Shown: positions 42,699 to 50,402, counted from the first letter of the stretch. The stretch is 58,875 bases of DNA from Leuconostoc inhae (GCF_019656015.1 NZ_BPKW01000007.1:1-58875), one strand, 5' to 3'. Notes: generated from the sequence alone by a model not told the origin. Made by a program: numbers and translations.

Positions 42699-43010
42699 CA
42701 TATTAATTTTTAGCAATAAACAGACAATGAGGCAGTTCTTCCCTTGTTTATTACTGTTAATTTATAGCAAAACATTGCCATACAATATTTTTTCATTGTG
42801 CCACTCTTATTAAACAGTTTATTTTAAGCCCATTTATCTCTCATCAAAAAATAATATAATACTTTTTAAATATTACACTTATTATTTTTTGATAATACTG
42901 TTACATAGGCATTGAAGTCTCTGTCAGATTGACCATGCATTATAATTTATTTTACAAAAACTCATTTTTTATTTTTAGATAGCTAATATATATGCGAATA
43001 TTGAATTATG
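42699..43010. other. AT-rich intergenic stretch with a 14-bp inverted repeat
   Basis: No gene is seen. It contains ATCAAAAAATAATA (42843-42856) and its exact inverse TATTATTTTTTGAT (42880-42893), 23 nt apart. I saw no DnaA-box cluster or second promoter of note. Confidence 0.5.
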
Positions 43011-43029
43011 TGTTATATTAGATATCTAA
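42975..43029 (+). promoter_or_regulatory. Extended -10 and paired TTAGATAnCTAA sites upstream of a small gene
   Basis: TTAGATAGCTAA (42975-42986) and the perfect palindrome TTAGATATCTAA (43018-43029) are 43 bp apart, about four helical turns. Between them is an extended -10 (TGT then TATATT, 43014-43019). The second site covers the expected transcription start. Confidence 0.5.
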
Positions 43030-43062
43030 CTAAAATTTTATCATTGAAGGTAGATAATTATC

Positions 43063-43272
43063 ATGAACGGATTAGAATATAATATTATTTCAGAATGGCG
43101 TCGTGAAGTATACGGCCAAATTACTGGTGATATAGAACTGACACATGTTCCTAAACGTGTGCAACAATTATGGGACGATTTTCAAAACGCGCATCAATTG
43201 GATAATGACATGAAAATCCAAGAATTTGATCGTATTTTAACCGATTTCCAAACACATGGTTGGTTAGCTTAA
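43063..43272 (+). CDS. Small hypothetical protein, 69 residues
   Basis: A soluble, acidic, helical protein of 69 residues rich in Trp (W at 12, 35 and 67) with no recognised domain. GAAGG lies before the ATG with good spacing, and an extended -10 promoter stands upstream with paired palindromes, so it is likely a real, regulated gene. A weak CTTAC/GTAAG hairpin followed by CTTTTTCTT (43292-43325) may terminate it. It stands alone between the candidate small RNA and tRNA-Leu. Function not recognised. Confidence 0.7.
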   Translation: MNGLEYNIISEWRREVYGQITGDIELTHVPKRVQQLWDDFQNAHQLDNDMKIQEFDRILTDFQTHGWLA

Positions 43273-43410
43273 TTAACCCATAATATTTGAAACATACACT
43301 TACAAATGTAAGCGTCTTTTTCTTACATAAAATTGATAGACGTTAATCACTTTTATGTACTTTTCCTTTTATCTTTTAGAAACCATATGATATTACTTCT
43401 AAACAACAAA

Positions 43411-43453
43411 AAAGCACTATGCATTCAGTTCTAAACTGAGTTCATAGTGCTTT
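43411..43453 (-). terminator. tRNA-Leu terminator
   Basis: Minus strand AGCACTATG/CATAGTGCT (43413-43451) with inner CAGTT/AACTG stem and a run of six T. Confidence 0.85.
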
Positions 43454-43460
43454 TAATTAA

Positions 43461-43544
43461 TGCCGTCGGTGGGAGTCGAACCCACACGGTGTTGCCACCA
43501 CTGGATTTTGAGTCCAGCGCGTCTGCCAATTCCGCCACAACGGC
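43461..43544 (-). tRNA. tRNA-Leu (CAA)
   Basis: 84 nt. The acceptor stem pairs GCCGTTG with CGACGGC with its last pair non-standard, the anticodon loop is CTCAAAA giving anticodon CAA (UUG codon), there is a long variable arm (GGTGGCAACACC) as in class II leucine tRNAs, and the T arm GGGTTCGACTCCC. The 3' CCA is not encoded. Confidence 0.95.
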
Positions 43545-43626
43545 AAATATCCGAATGCTGTTTATTAATTTAAACAACTACATAAGAATACCAAAAATAT
43601 GCAACAGCGTCAACCTTTTTATTATT

Positions 43627-43929
43627 CTAATTAGCTTCATGTTGAAAGGCGTGGGCCACATGTTTTAATGCGTTGTCTAATAATATTAAGATATGAGAAT
43701 CACTCAAACAATATAGAACTTCACGTCCCTTTCTTGTCGTTTGAACAAGTTTTGCCTCACGTAACACCTTTAATTGATGCGAAACAGCAGACTGTTCCAT
43801 GCCTAAACGTGCAATAATTTCAGACACTGTATACGGACGATCTCGTAATAATTCAAGAATTATTAACCGTTGTTTATTGCCTAAGACTTTAAAAATTTGT
43901 TCTAATTCAATGATAACTTCTTTTTTCAT
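43627..43929 (-). CDS. ArsR/SmtB-family zinc-type metalloregulator (CzrA-like)
   Basis: 100-residue winged-helix repressor. The recognition helix is MEQSAVSHQLKVLREAKLV. The alpha-5 metal site fits the CzrA/SmtB pattern exactly: D77, H79, H90, H93 (D-x-H-x10-H-x2-H), which binds zinc or cobalt. No alpha-3N cysteines are present. No SD; TATAAT with extended TGT lies 6 nt before the ATG, so the mRNA should be leaderless. TTCTA-N10-TAGAA overlaps the -10 and is a likely autoregulatory operator. The CDF exporter at 46522-47421 is a plausible target nearby, though the same operator was not found there. Confidence 0.9.
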   Translation of the reverse strand: MKKEVIIELEQIFKVLGNKQRLIILELLRDRPYTVSEIIARLGMEQSAVSHQLKVLREAKLVQTTRKGREVLYCLSDSHILILLDNALKHVAHAFQHEAN

Positions 43930-43963
43930 AATTCTATTATAACAGTTAGAACAATTAATTTAT
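43930..43963 (-). promoter_or_regulatory. Leaderless promoter and putative operator of the ArsR gene
   Basis: Minus-strand TGT-TATAAT (-10 at 43936-43941), 6 nt AGAATT, ATG at 43929. The imperfect palindrome TTCTAACTGTTATAATAGAA spans the -10. Confidence 0.65.
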
Positions 43964-44192
43964 CGTATCTCCATGCAAATCACTATATGCTAAGTTTTAT
44001 ACTAATTTAATCTTTGAAGATTATATTGGTATCAACAATAAAACAAGTCATCTCAAACAACGACATGTTTTAGAAAGGCAGGTAATAATGTATGATTTTT
44101 ATTTGTAGAATCAATAATTCTGCACACGAAACCTGATGGGTATATTTCTTTTCCAATCTTCAAAACTCCCTCCCAAACTCTCACTAAAAATG
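43964..44192 (+). other. Intergenic stretch with a possible six-codon plus-strand frame
   Basis: No ordinary gene. AGAAAGGCAGG at about 44073-44083 is followed by ATG TAT GAT TTT TAT TTG TAG, a six-codon frame with good SD spacing; its reality is unproven. The hairpin at 44193-44220 would end such a transcript. Confidence 0.25.
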
Positions 44193-44231
44193 CCCTGATG
44201 GTTTTATACGACCATCAGGGTTTCGTGTTTT
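44193..44231. terminator. Strong hairpin, possible terminator
   Basis: CCCTGATGGT/ACCATCAGGG, 10 bp (44193-44202, 44211-44220). T-rich runs follow on both strands (TTTCGTGTTTTC on plus, ATTTTTAG on minus). Confidence 0.6.
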
Positions 44232-44236
44232 CATAT

Positions 44237-44264
44237 AAAAAAAGTCGTCTTCAGACGACTTTTA
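44237..44264 (-). terminator. mntH-usp terminator
   Basis: AAAAGTCGTCT/AGACGACTTTT (44240-44250, 44253-44263) followed on the minus strand by eight T. Confidence 0.85.
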
Positions 44265-44280
44265 ATAACTTAACAATATA

Positions 44281-44748
44281 TTATTTAGCGCTACGAGCAA
44301 CCATCGATGAAATTTTGGCATGACGTGCAATGTATGCTGCTTGTGATCCTAATGAGTCCCAGAAACCATCACGAGAATGGGCACCAACAATAATCAAATC
44401 AGCATCAACCCTTGGAACAACATCTTGTAATAATGCTTCCCCTGCCTTGGCACCATCAGCAAAAATTGTGGTGACATTTGTGATACCTTTTGACTCAGCA
44501 TAAGCCTTATACTTAGCTAAATTGCTTTCAACTTCAGCACGTTTTTCTTTAATGACATCTAAATGTAAGGCATCAATTGTAGATAAATCGCCCATTTCCA
44601 AAACAGAAGCAATGATTAACTTTGCATCATCTTCATGCGCTTGATGTATCGCATTTGCTAAAGCAAAATATCCTTGTTTTGATTCATCCACACCAACAAC
44701 AATATTCTTAAATTGCATTGGTTCAATGTTTAAATTTAATTCACTCAT
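44281..44748 (-). CDS. Universal stress protein (UspA family)
   Basis: 155 residues. A short N-terminal extension precedes NIVVGVDESKQGYFALANAI; the ATP-binding C-terminal motif is seen as IIVGAHSRDG...GSQAAYIARHAKISSMVAR (G-x2-G-x9-GS/T type). Usp proteins bind ATP and appear under stress. GGAGATTA precedes the ATG. It follows mntH by 20 nt, a pairing common in lactobacilli, so a link to manganese status is likely. Confidence 0.9.
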   Translation of the reverse strand: MSELNLNIEPMQFKNIVVGVDESKQGYFALANAIHQAHEDDAKLIIASVLEMGDLSTIDALHLDVIKEKRAEVESNLAKYKAYAESKGITNVTTIFADGAKAGEALLQDVVPRVDADLIIVGAHSRDGFWDSLGSQAAYIARHAKISSMVARSAK

Positions 44749-44768
44749 GATTAATCTCCTTATCTAAA

Positions 44769-46157
44769 TTAAGATCCTGTTAACTGTTGATAAATACTCA
44801 TAATATTCAAAATTGTCAAAACTGCAAATGCAATCCATCCGACAACTATTAACCATTTAGGGTTAACAAATTCTTCCCCCATAATCTTCTTAGAAGATGT
44901 GAAATAAATCAATGGTGCCATAGTAAATGGTAAAGCAATTGCCAAGAACACTTGCGATTGCACCATCAACACGTCTAGTTTATCTTCTGCTCCACCATAA
45001 ATCAATGTAAATGCTACAACTGGAATTAATGCTAAACCACGTGTTACGACTCGACGTAGCCACATTGGAATACGCAAGTGCAAAAATCCTTCCATAACAA
45101 TTTCACCTGTCAACGTACCAGTGATTGTTGAATTTTGACCAGAAGCCAGCAGTGCAACCGCAAACAATGTTGATAATACTGGTGACGCTACTGCACCGGC
45201 AATTGTCTTATTCCCCAAAGCATCATACATTGTTCCAAATGTGCCAACTTCATTAGCATGTCCAAAGAACAATGCTGCACCAAGAATTAACAGCAATGAA
45301 TTAATGACAAAAGCTAATGATAATTGAATATTTGAATCCCATGTCATAAAACGTACAGCTTCTTTTATCGCCGACTTATCTGTACGATCAACTTTACGAG
45401 TTTGTGAAATTGAAGAATGTAGATACAGATTATGTGGCATTACTGTTGCTCCAATAATACCCAATGTTAATGTCAGTTGCGAAGATCCGCCACCAACTGG
45501 AACATTGCCACTTAAAGTTTGCAATTGAGGTAAGTAGCCACCAAACATTGATACTAATTCAGGTTTTGACAAAATAACTAAATAAGCAAAAATAACTAGA
45601 ATAGTAATAATCAATGTCATAACTATAGCTTCAATTTTACGAAAACCAAATTTCATTAGCAACAACAACAGTAACACATCAAATGCCGTTGTCAAAACTG
45701 AAGCAATCATTGACCAACCAAACAACAAATGTAAAGCAATAGCACCACCAATAACTTCAGCAATATCAGTAGCTATCAAAGCAGCTTCTGTCATCAGCCA
45801 CAATATTATTCCGCCTACTTTATTCGTACGATCACGTGTTGCTTGTGCCAAGTCTTCCTGTTTAACAATACCTAACTTACCAGCCATGTACTGTAATACC
45901 ATTGCAATTAAACTAGAAATCAACACAATTGATAAGAGCGTATAACGATATTGCGCACCACCAGCAACAGAGGTTACCCAGTTACCTGGATCCATATATC
46001 CAACAGCAACTAATGCTCCTGGACCTGAAAAAGCCCATAACTTGCGCCAGAACGACCCATTCTTTGGTGCTTCAATTGAGCTGTTGACATCACTCAAACT
46101 TAAACTATCAGTCGCATCTTGAACGATGTGATGATCATTTTTTTTAGAATTATCCAT
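44769..46157 (-). CDS. mntH: Nramp-family manganese transporter
   Basis: 462 residues, proton-coupled Mn2+ (and Fe2+) importer with 11 membrane helices. The metal site motifs are YMDPGNW in helix 1 and MPHNLYLHS in helix 6. The N-terminal ~30 residues are cytoplasmic and acidic. AGGAGA precedes the ATG. Its mRNA has a ~200-nt leader with stem-loops; usp follows. Leuconostoc-type bacteria accumulate manganese, and a second Mn importer (ABC) lies 1.4 kb away. Confidence 0.95.
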   Translation of the reverse strand: MDNSKKNDHHIVQDATDSLSLSDVNSSIEAPKNGSFWRKLWAFSGPGALVAVGYMDPGNWVTSVAGGAQYRYTLLSIVLISSLIAMVLQYMAGKLGIVKQEDLAQATRDRTNKVGGIILWLMTEAALIATDIAEVIGGAIALHLLFGWSMIASVLTTAFDVLLLLLLMKFGFRKIEAIVMTLIITILVIFAYLVILSKPELVSMFGGYLPQLQTLSGNVPVGGGSSQLTLTLGIIGATVMPHNLYLHSSISQTRKVDRTDKSAIKEAVRFMTWDSNIQLSLAFVINSLLLILGAALFFGHANEVGTFGTMYDALGNKTIAGAVASPVLSTLFAVALLASGQNSTITGTLTGEIVMEGFLHLRIPMWLRRVVTRGLALIPVVAFTLIYGGAEDKLDVLMVQSQVFLAIALPFTMAPLIYFTSSKKIMGEEFVNPKWLIVVGWIAFAVLTILNIMSIYQQLTGS

Positions 46158-46394
46158 CCTAATTCTCCTTTAGATTTCTCCTCAAGACAAAAACAAACGA
46201 ATTTTCACTAAAATACGCATTTACCTATCACTTTTAAGCTACTTAACGGTGAGCTAAACACGTACTATAGTGCTAAATAATTTTCATAAAGGATTTCATT
46301 CAACTGGGTTGTTGAAAGCTTATGAAAGGTATCTAACTCGGCTATTTCTACCCTAATACATAATACATATTACACTTTTTTATTTATTCGTCAA
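46158..46394 (-). promoter_or_regulatory. mntH promoter and long structured 5' leader
   Basis: Minus-strand -35 TTGACG (46389-46394), 16-nt spacer, -10 TAATAT (46367-46372). The ~200-nt leader has a two-part stem TTTCATAA/TTATGAAA plus TTCAAC/GTTGAA (46282-46327) and an ACTATAGT palindrome near 46264-46271. It does not match the yybP-ykoY manganese riboswitch consensus that I know. Confidence 0.5.
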
Positions 46395-46521
46395 CACAAA
46401 ATATCCAGAGAATTTTGTTTTAAATTCTATTTGCAGTATTAACTCACTTTAAATGTGAAAAAAATCAATATTACCAGTTTTTGTAAACCCTTTCATGAGA
46501 ATGTTACATTTGTGTTACTTA
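46395..46521. other. Intergenic stretch between mntH and the CDF gene
   Basis: Nothing convincing is seen. A short TCAC/GTGA hairpin near 46450-46463 and AT-rich sequence are present; no clear terminator for the CDF gene. Confidence 0.4.
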
Positions 46522-47421
46522 TCAAATTAAATTACATGGCTCGGCAACTTTTGCTTTTTCAATTTGAATTGTGACGTGATCAACATGATAATCTTGACGC
46601 AACGTCGTGGCAATATCTTCTAACAAATCCTGAGAATCAGCATTCTTTGCAGTGGATAAATGCACTGTCAATGCCGTTTCTGTCGTAGATAGTGGCCAAA
46701 TGTGTAAATCGTGTAAATTGGACACACTTTGATGCGTCGTTAAATAATTAAAAATTGCCTCTTCATCAACACTATCCGGCACACCGTTAATTGCCAAATT
46801 AAAGGTGGAAGCCATTACTGGCCATGACGTAACGATAATAATCACGCCTATAATCATCGATATAATTGCATCAATAATATTCCAACCTGTTAACTGGATC
46901 AACAGACCACCAACAATCACACCAACAGAAACACCAGCATCAGCTAATAAATGAATATAGGCTGTTTTTGAATTTAAATCCTGTTCATGATGATGCCCAT
47001 GTTCGTCTGGGGCACCACTGGCTTTAAATAGCATTGCAGTGAAGAAGTTAATCCCAATACCCACTGCAGCAACAATCATAACTGTGGCACCACTTGTTGA
47101 TACTGATGGTGGATTAATAATGTCTGAAATGCCTTCATAGAAAATAATAACTACCGCAAATATCAACAGTATCGTATTAAAGATACTGGCCAATATTGAT
47201 AAATTATGCCAGCCATATGTATGTCGTTTTGTCGCCTTTAATCCAAATACAACAACAGCTAACCAAGCAATAACAAGTGCTAATACATCACTCAAATTAT
47301 GAAAGGCATCAGCAAACAAGGCAGTTGAATGTGCTAATTGAGAAAAGACGATTTCTGTTAGAACGAATATTAAGTTCAATATAATCCCAATAATATAAGG
47401 TTTTTGTTTCATCGGTGTCAT
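46522..47421 (-). CDS. Cation diffusion facilitator (zinc/cobalt/cadmium exporter, CzcD-like)
   Basis: 299 residues, six membrane helices and a cytoplasmic ferredoxin-like C-terminal domain. The transport site is DAFHNLSD in helix 2 and HLLADAGVSVGV in helix 5 (the H-x3-D pairs of zinc-type CDFs). A His-rich loop (DEHGHHHEQD) lies between helices 4 and 5. LHDLHIWPLS in the C-terminal domain matches zinc exporters. MTPMKQ start; a weak GAG precedes it and ATG 47412 is an alternative. An extended -10 (TGG TATATT) is upstream. It may be controlled by the nearby ArsR protein. Confidence 0.92.
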   Translation of the reverse strand: MTPMKQKPYIIGIILNLIFVLTEIVFSQLAHSTALFADAFHNLSDVLALVIAWLAVVVFGLKATKRHTYGWHNLSILASIFNTILLIFAVVIIFYEGISDIINPPSVSTSGATVMIVAAVGIGINFFTAMLFKASGAPDEHGHHHEQDLNSKTAYIHLLADAGVSVGVIVGGLLIQLTGWNIIDAIISMIIGVIIIVTSWPVMASTFNLAINGVPDSVDEEAIFNYLTTHQSVSNLHDLHIWPLSTTETALTVHLSTAKNADSQDLLEDIATTLRQDYHVDHVTIQIEKAKVAEPCNLI

Positions 47422-47496
47422 GTTTTTTTCTCACAATCTTTTTTATATAATAAATATACCACTTTTAAATGAATTTTGTTTCATATATAAACATAA

Positions 47497-47533
47497 TAAA
47501 AAGTCATCAATTAATCAATTGATGACTTTTTGC
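47497..47533 (-). terminator. Manganese ABC operon terminator
   Basis: AAAAAGTCATCAATT/AATTGATGACTTTTT, perfect 15 bp with loop AATC (47498-47531). Confidence 0.88.
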
Positions 47534-47535
47534 AT

Positions 47536-48477
47536 TTATTTCGCCATACCTTGAGCGATTTTATCCAAATTCCATTTCATCATGCTGTAGTAAGTGTCCC
47601 CATCGGTTCCCTTTTTAGCAAGTGAATCAGTATAAATTTTAGAATATATCGACAACCCTGTTTCCTTTGAAACCTTTTCCATTGCCTTAGGTGATACTGA
47701 ACTTTCTAAGAAGAGTGACTTCACTTCGCTCGCACGAATTTTAGCCAATACTTGTTTCATTTGTTCTGGTGTACCTTGTGATTCCGTGTTGATTTCCCAG
47801 ATAAATGCTGGTTTAACACCATATGCTGCTGAGAAGTATTTAAATGCACCTTCTGAAGTCACTAATACTTTTTTATTTTCTGGTATATCATTAAACTTTG
47901 TTTTAGCACTTTTATCTAAATCAGTCAGTTTTGCAATATAAGCCTGTGCATTTTTCTTATACGCGTCGCCGTTGTCAGGATCCTTATCAATCAATACCTT
48001 TTCGATGTTTTTAACATACTTAATACCATTTTGGATATCTAACCAAGCATGTGGATCTAACTCATCTTCTTTTCCAGCATCTGTCAAATGCTTAGCAACA
48101 ACACCTGTTGAAACAGAGTAAACTTCTTTATTGTTTTTCTTACCCGCATTTTGGTACATTTTCTTAAACCAACCTGAACCACCTGTCTCCAAGTTAAGGC
48201 CATTGTGGAATAAGACATCTGCTTCTTGGGTCGTTGATACATCTTGCGGACGAGGTTCATATTCATGTGGATCTGTACCACGAGGAACTATTGTGTATAA
48301 CTCTACCTTATCTCCTGCAACTTCCTCAACCATATTACCAATAATTGAATTGGTTGCAACTACATGTAGCTTAGTATGTTTTTTAGTTTGTCCACCATGA
48401 GTGCCATTCACAAACCATAGTACACCACCCAAAACAACAACTACTGTAGCAATAATAATACTTAAACGCTTAATCAT
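47536..48477 (-). CDS. Metal ABC transporter substrate-binding protein, manganese type (PsaA/MntC-like)
   Basis: 313 residues, cluster A-I metal receptor. Ligands by pattern are H71 (DPHEYEP), H143 (DPHAWL), E209 (TSEGAFKYF) and D284 (YTDSLAKKG), the His-His-Glu-Asp set of Mn2+-binding PsaA/MntC, not the His-rich zinc set. WEINTESQGTPEQM is also typical. The N terminus (MIKRLSIIIATVVVVLGGVLWF) has no lipobox cysteine, so it is probably held by an uncleaved membrane helix. It is the third gene of ATPase, permease, receptor. Confidence 0.93.
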   Translation of the reverse strand: MIKRLSIIIATVVVVLGGVLWFVNGTHGGQTKKHTKLHVVATNSIIGNMVEEVAGDKVELYTIVPRGTDPHEYEPRPQDVSTTQEADVLFHNGLNLETGGSGWFKKMYQNAGKKNNKEVYSVSTGVVAKHLTDAGKEDELDPHAWLDIQNGIKYVKNIEKVLIDKDPDNGDAYKKNAQAYIAKLTDLDKSAKTKFNDIPENKKVLVTSEGAFKYFSAAYGVKPAFIWEINTESQGTPEQMKQVLAKIRASEVKSLFLESSVSPKAMEKVSKETGLSIYSKIYTDSLAKKGTDGDTYYSMMKWNLDKIAQGMAK

Positions 48478-48515
48478 AATTTTTTCTCCGCCTTATTTTA
48501 ACTTTGAAACTCGAA

Positions 48516-49361
48516 TTAATTTATCTTTTTCTTAAAAATAATACCTTGTTTTGGTGAAAACAAGAATGCCAAACTAAAAAATACTGCTGCTGTCAAAACA
48601 ATTGCTGGACCTGATGCCCAATTAAATGTGTAACTCATGTATAGACCAATGACAGATGAAATGACTGAAAATACTGCAGCAACAATCATCATGTGTGACA
48701 GACGATTTGTGAGTAAATAAGCTGTTGCAGCAGGTGTAATAAGCATCGCCACAATCAAAATGATACCAACAGTTTGCAGTGCAGTCACAGTTACCAACGT
48801 TAGCACCAACATCAAGGCATAATGCATAAGTTGTGTTTTTAATCCATATGCTTGCGCAAAAGTATTATCAAATGACGTAATCAATAACTCTTTGTAAAAT
48901 ACCACCACAAAAATCAAAACGATTGCTAAAACAATGGCTGTTGTGACTAGGTCGTTATCAGATACTGCTAATACGTTACCAAACAAAATATGGTGTAGAT
49001 TTGTTGCTGATTCTGCTAATGAAATTAAAATAAATCCTAAAGCAAAAAAGGCAGAAAACACAATACCAATAGCCGTATCATTCTTCAACTTCGATTTTGA
49101 TGCGACTAAACCAATTAATAATGCCGCTAAGATACCAAATACTGAGGCACCAAATAAAATATTAATCCCTAACATATACGCCACAGCAACACCAGGCAGA
49201 ACAGCATGAGAGATGGCATCCCCCATTAGCGACATACCTCTTAAAATAATGAATGACCCAATAATACCTGACATAATTCCCACTAAAATTGAGGTAATTA
49301 AGGCTGTTTGTAAAAAGTTATATTGCATCAAACCATCAATAAATAATCCTATACTACGCAT
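48516..49361 (-). CDS. Metal ABC transporter permease (MntB/ZnuB family)
   Basis: 281 residues, about 8 membrane helices; SLMGDAISHAVLPGVAVAYMLG is the family's conserved cytoplasmic coupling segment (shown here as GDAISHAVLPGVAVAY). AAGGAGCCC precedes ATG 49361, which overlaps the ATPase gene by 8 nt; an earlier in-frame start would lie entirely inside the ATPase gene. Confidence 0.93.
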   Translation of the reverse strand: MRSIGLFIDGLMQYNFLQTALITSILVGIMSGIIGSFIILRGMSLMGDAISHAVLPGVAVAYMLGINILFGASVFGILAALLIGLVASKSKLKNDTAIGIVFSAFFALGFILISLAESATNLHHILFGNVLAVSDNDLVTTAIVLAIVLIFVVVFYKELLITSFDNTFAQAYGLKTQLMHYALMLVLTLVTVTALQTVGIILIVAMLITPAATAYLLTNRLSHMMIVAAVFSVISSVIGLYMSYTFNWASGPAIVLTAAVFFSLAFLFSPKQGIIFKKKIN

Positions 49362-50097
49362 GTTCGGGCTCCTTATCTGAGAATAATATCTTTGACAAAT
49401 CGCCACTAAAGGCCGTTGTAATATTTTCTTTGGTAAAGACTTCTGAAGTCGTCCCTGAAGCAACAATTCCACGGTTAATAATCACTAAATTATCAAAATA
49501 TTTAGTGACTTTATTGAGGTCATGATGAACAACAATAATTGTCTTACCTTCTTCTTGCCATCGTTTTAAAATTGACATGATTTCAGCTTCTGATTTCATA
49601 TCAATGCCAACAAATGGCTCATCTAGGATAATCACATCTGCTTGTTGTACAATGGCGCGTGCCACGAAAACACGTTGCAATTGACCACCAGATAATTCAC
49701 CAATTTGTCGTTGTGAAAATTCTGATAAATTAACATCCGCAAGTGCTTGTTGAGATGCCGCTTTTTCTTTGGCTCCTGGCACATTAAACAACCCCAAGTT
49801 TGGATAAGTTCCAGTTAAGACAGTATCAAACACATTAATTGGAAACGTCAAATCAAGTGCTGCTCGTTGCTCAACGTAAGCAATGTTTTTTAATTGCTTA
49901 CTTACTGGTTTATCATGCAAAGTCACTTGCCCGCTTTGCTTATGAATCAGCCCTAGTATACCTTTAATCATTGTCGATTTACCGGCACCGTTTGGTCCAA
50001 TAATGCCAGTAATTTTCCCCGGCTCAAATGTAATTGATAGGTCCGTAAATATCGGTGCGCCACTGTAGGCTACCGTCATATTTCGCACGTTTATCAT
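49354..50097 (-). CDS. Metal ABC transporter ATP-binding protein
   Basis: 247 residues. Walker A GPNGAGKSTMIKG, Q loop YVEQR, signature LSGGQLQRVFVARAI, Walker B VIILDEPFVGID and the switch His VVHHDL are all present. First gene of the manganese importer operon; AGGAG lies about 10 nt before the ATG, next to a TAATGCTA-n-TAGCATTA palindrome. Confidence 0.94.
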   Translation of the reverse strand: MINVRNMTVAYSGAPIFTDLSITFEPGKITGIIGPNGAGKSTMIKGILGLIHKQSGQVTLHDKPVSKQLKNIAYVEQRAALDLTFPINVFDTVLTGTYPNLGLFNVPGAKEKAASQQALADVNLSEFSQRQIGELSGGQLQRVFVARAIVQQADVIILDEPFVGIDMKSEAEIMSILKRWQEEGKTIIVVHHDLNKVTKYFDNLVIINRGIVASGTTSEVFTKENITTAFSGDLSKILFSDKEPEHA

Positions 50098-50105
50098 TGC
50101 TCATA

Positions 50106-50375
50106 CTCTCCTAATGCTAGTAGCATTAACTCAAGTGTAACCTTTTAAATTTAGAATGCTTCAGCCAAAACTTTCTGTTACGCAAAAATGGCGCGTTTAA
50201 AATCTACAATCGAAATAAGTGCGTCGTAACATTTTTCTATTTTTTAATTGATGAACTATCATCTGGTTGCTTCTTGGCTGACACAACTAGATGATAATTC
50301 TCAATCTAATATAATGTTACCATAGCCATTTATTAATGGCTATGGTATTTAATAAAATTAGAATAATTCTAATTT
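50106..50375 (-). promoter_or_regulatory. Regulatory region upstream of the manganese ABC operon
   Basis: This 300-bp gap holds no gene. From far to near on the minus strand it has AATTAGAATAATTCTAATT (50357-50375, a 7-1-7 Fur/PerR-type palindrome), an 11-bp hairpin ACCATAGCCAT/ATGGCTATGGT (50319-50346), a 17-nt-arm hairpin (50253-50269 with 50284-50300, one mismatch and one G-U) and the palindrome TAATGCTA-G-TAGCATTA (50112-50128) beside the SD. No clear single promoter could be assigned. Confidence 0.55.
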
Positions 50376-50380
50376 CAAAA

Positions 50381-50402
50381 TAAAAACCAGCATATGCTGG
50401 TT
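50381..50402 (-). terminator. Terminator of the sirtuin-mvaA-ppx operon
   Basis: Palindrome AACCAGCATATGCTGGTT (50385-50402), overlapping the sirtuin stop codon, followed on the minus strand by TTTTTATTTTG. Confidence 0.8.

Noticed and set aside
42610-42813. Plus-strand frame of 67 codons with a hydrophobic stretch, toxin-like at first sight
   Set aside because: It starts at TTG without a spaced SD, runs through two stem-loops and past a strong terminator; small RNA is the better explanation.
42290-43060. Replication origin near parAB/rsmG
   Set aside because: No cluster of TTATCCACA-type DnaA boxes was seen; one TGTGGTTAT has two mismatches.
44193-44220. Operator for the ArsR gene
   Set aside because: It is more than 250 bp from the ArsR start and has hairpin-terminator character; the TTCTA-N10-TAGAA over the -10 is the better operator.
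46158-46360. yybP-ykoY manganese riboswitch in the mntH leader
   Set aside because: The conserved loop sequences of that class were not recognised.
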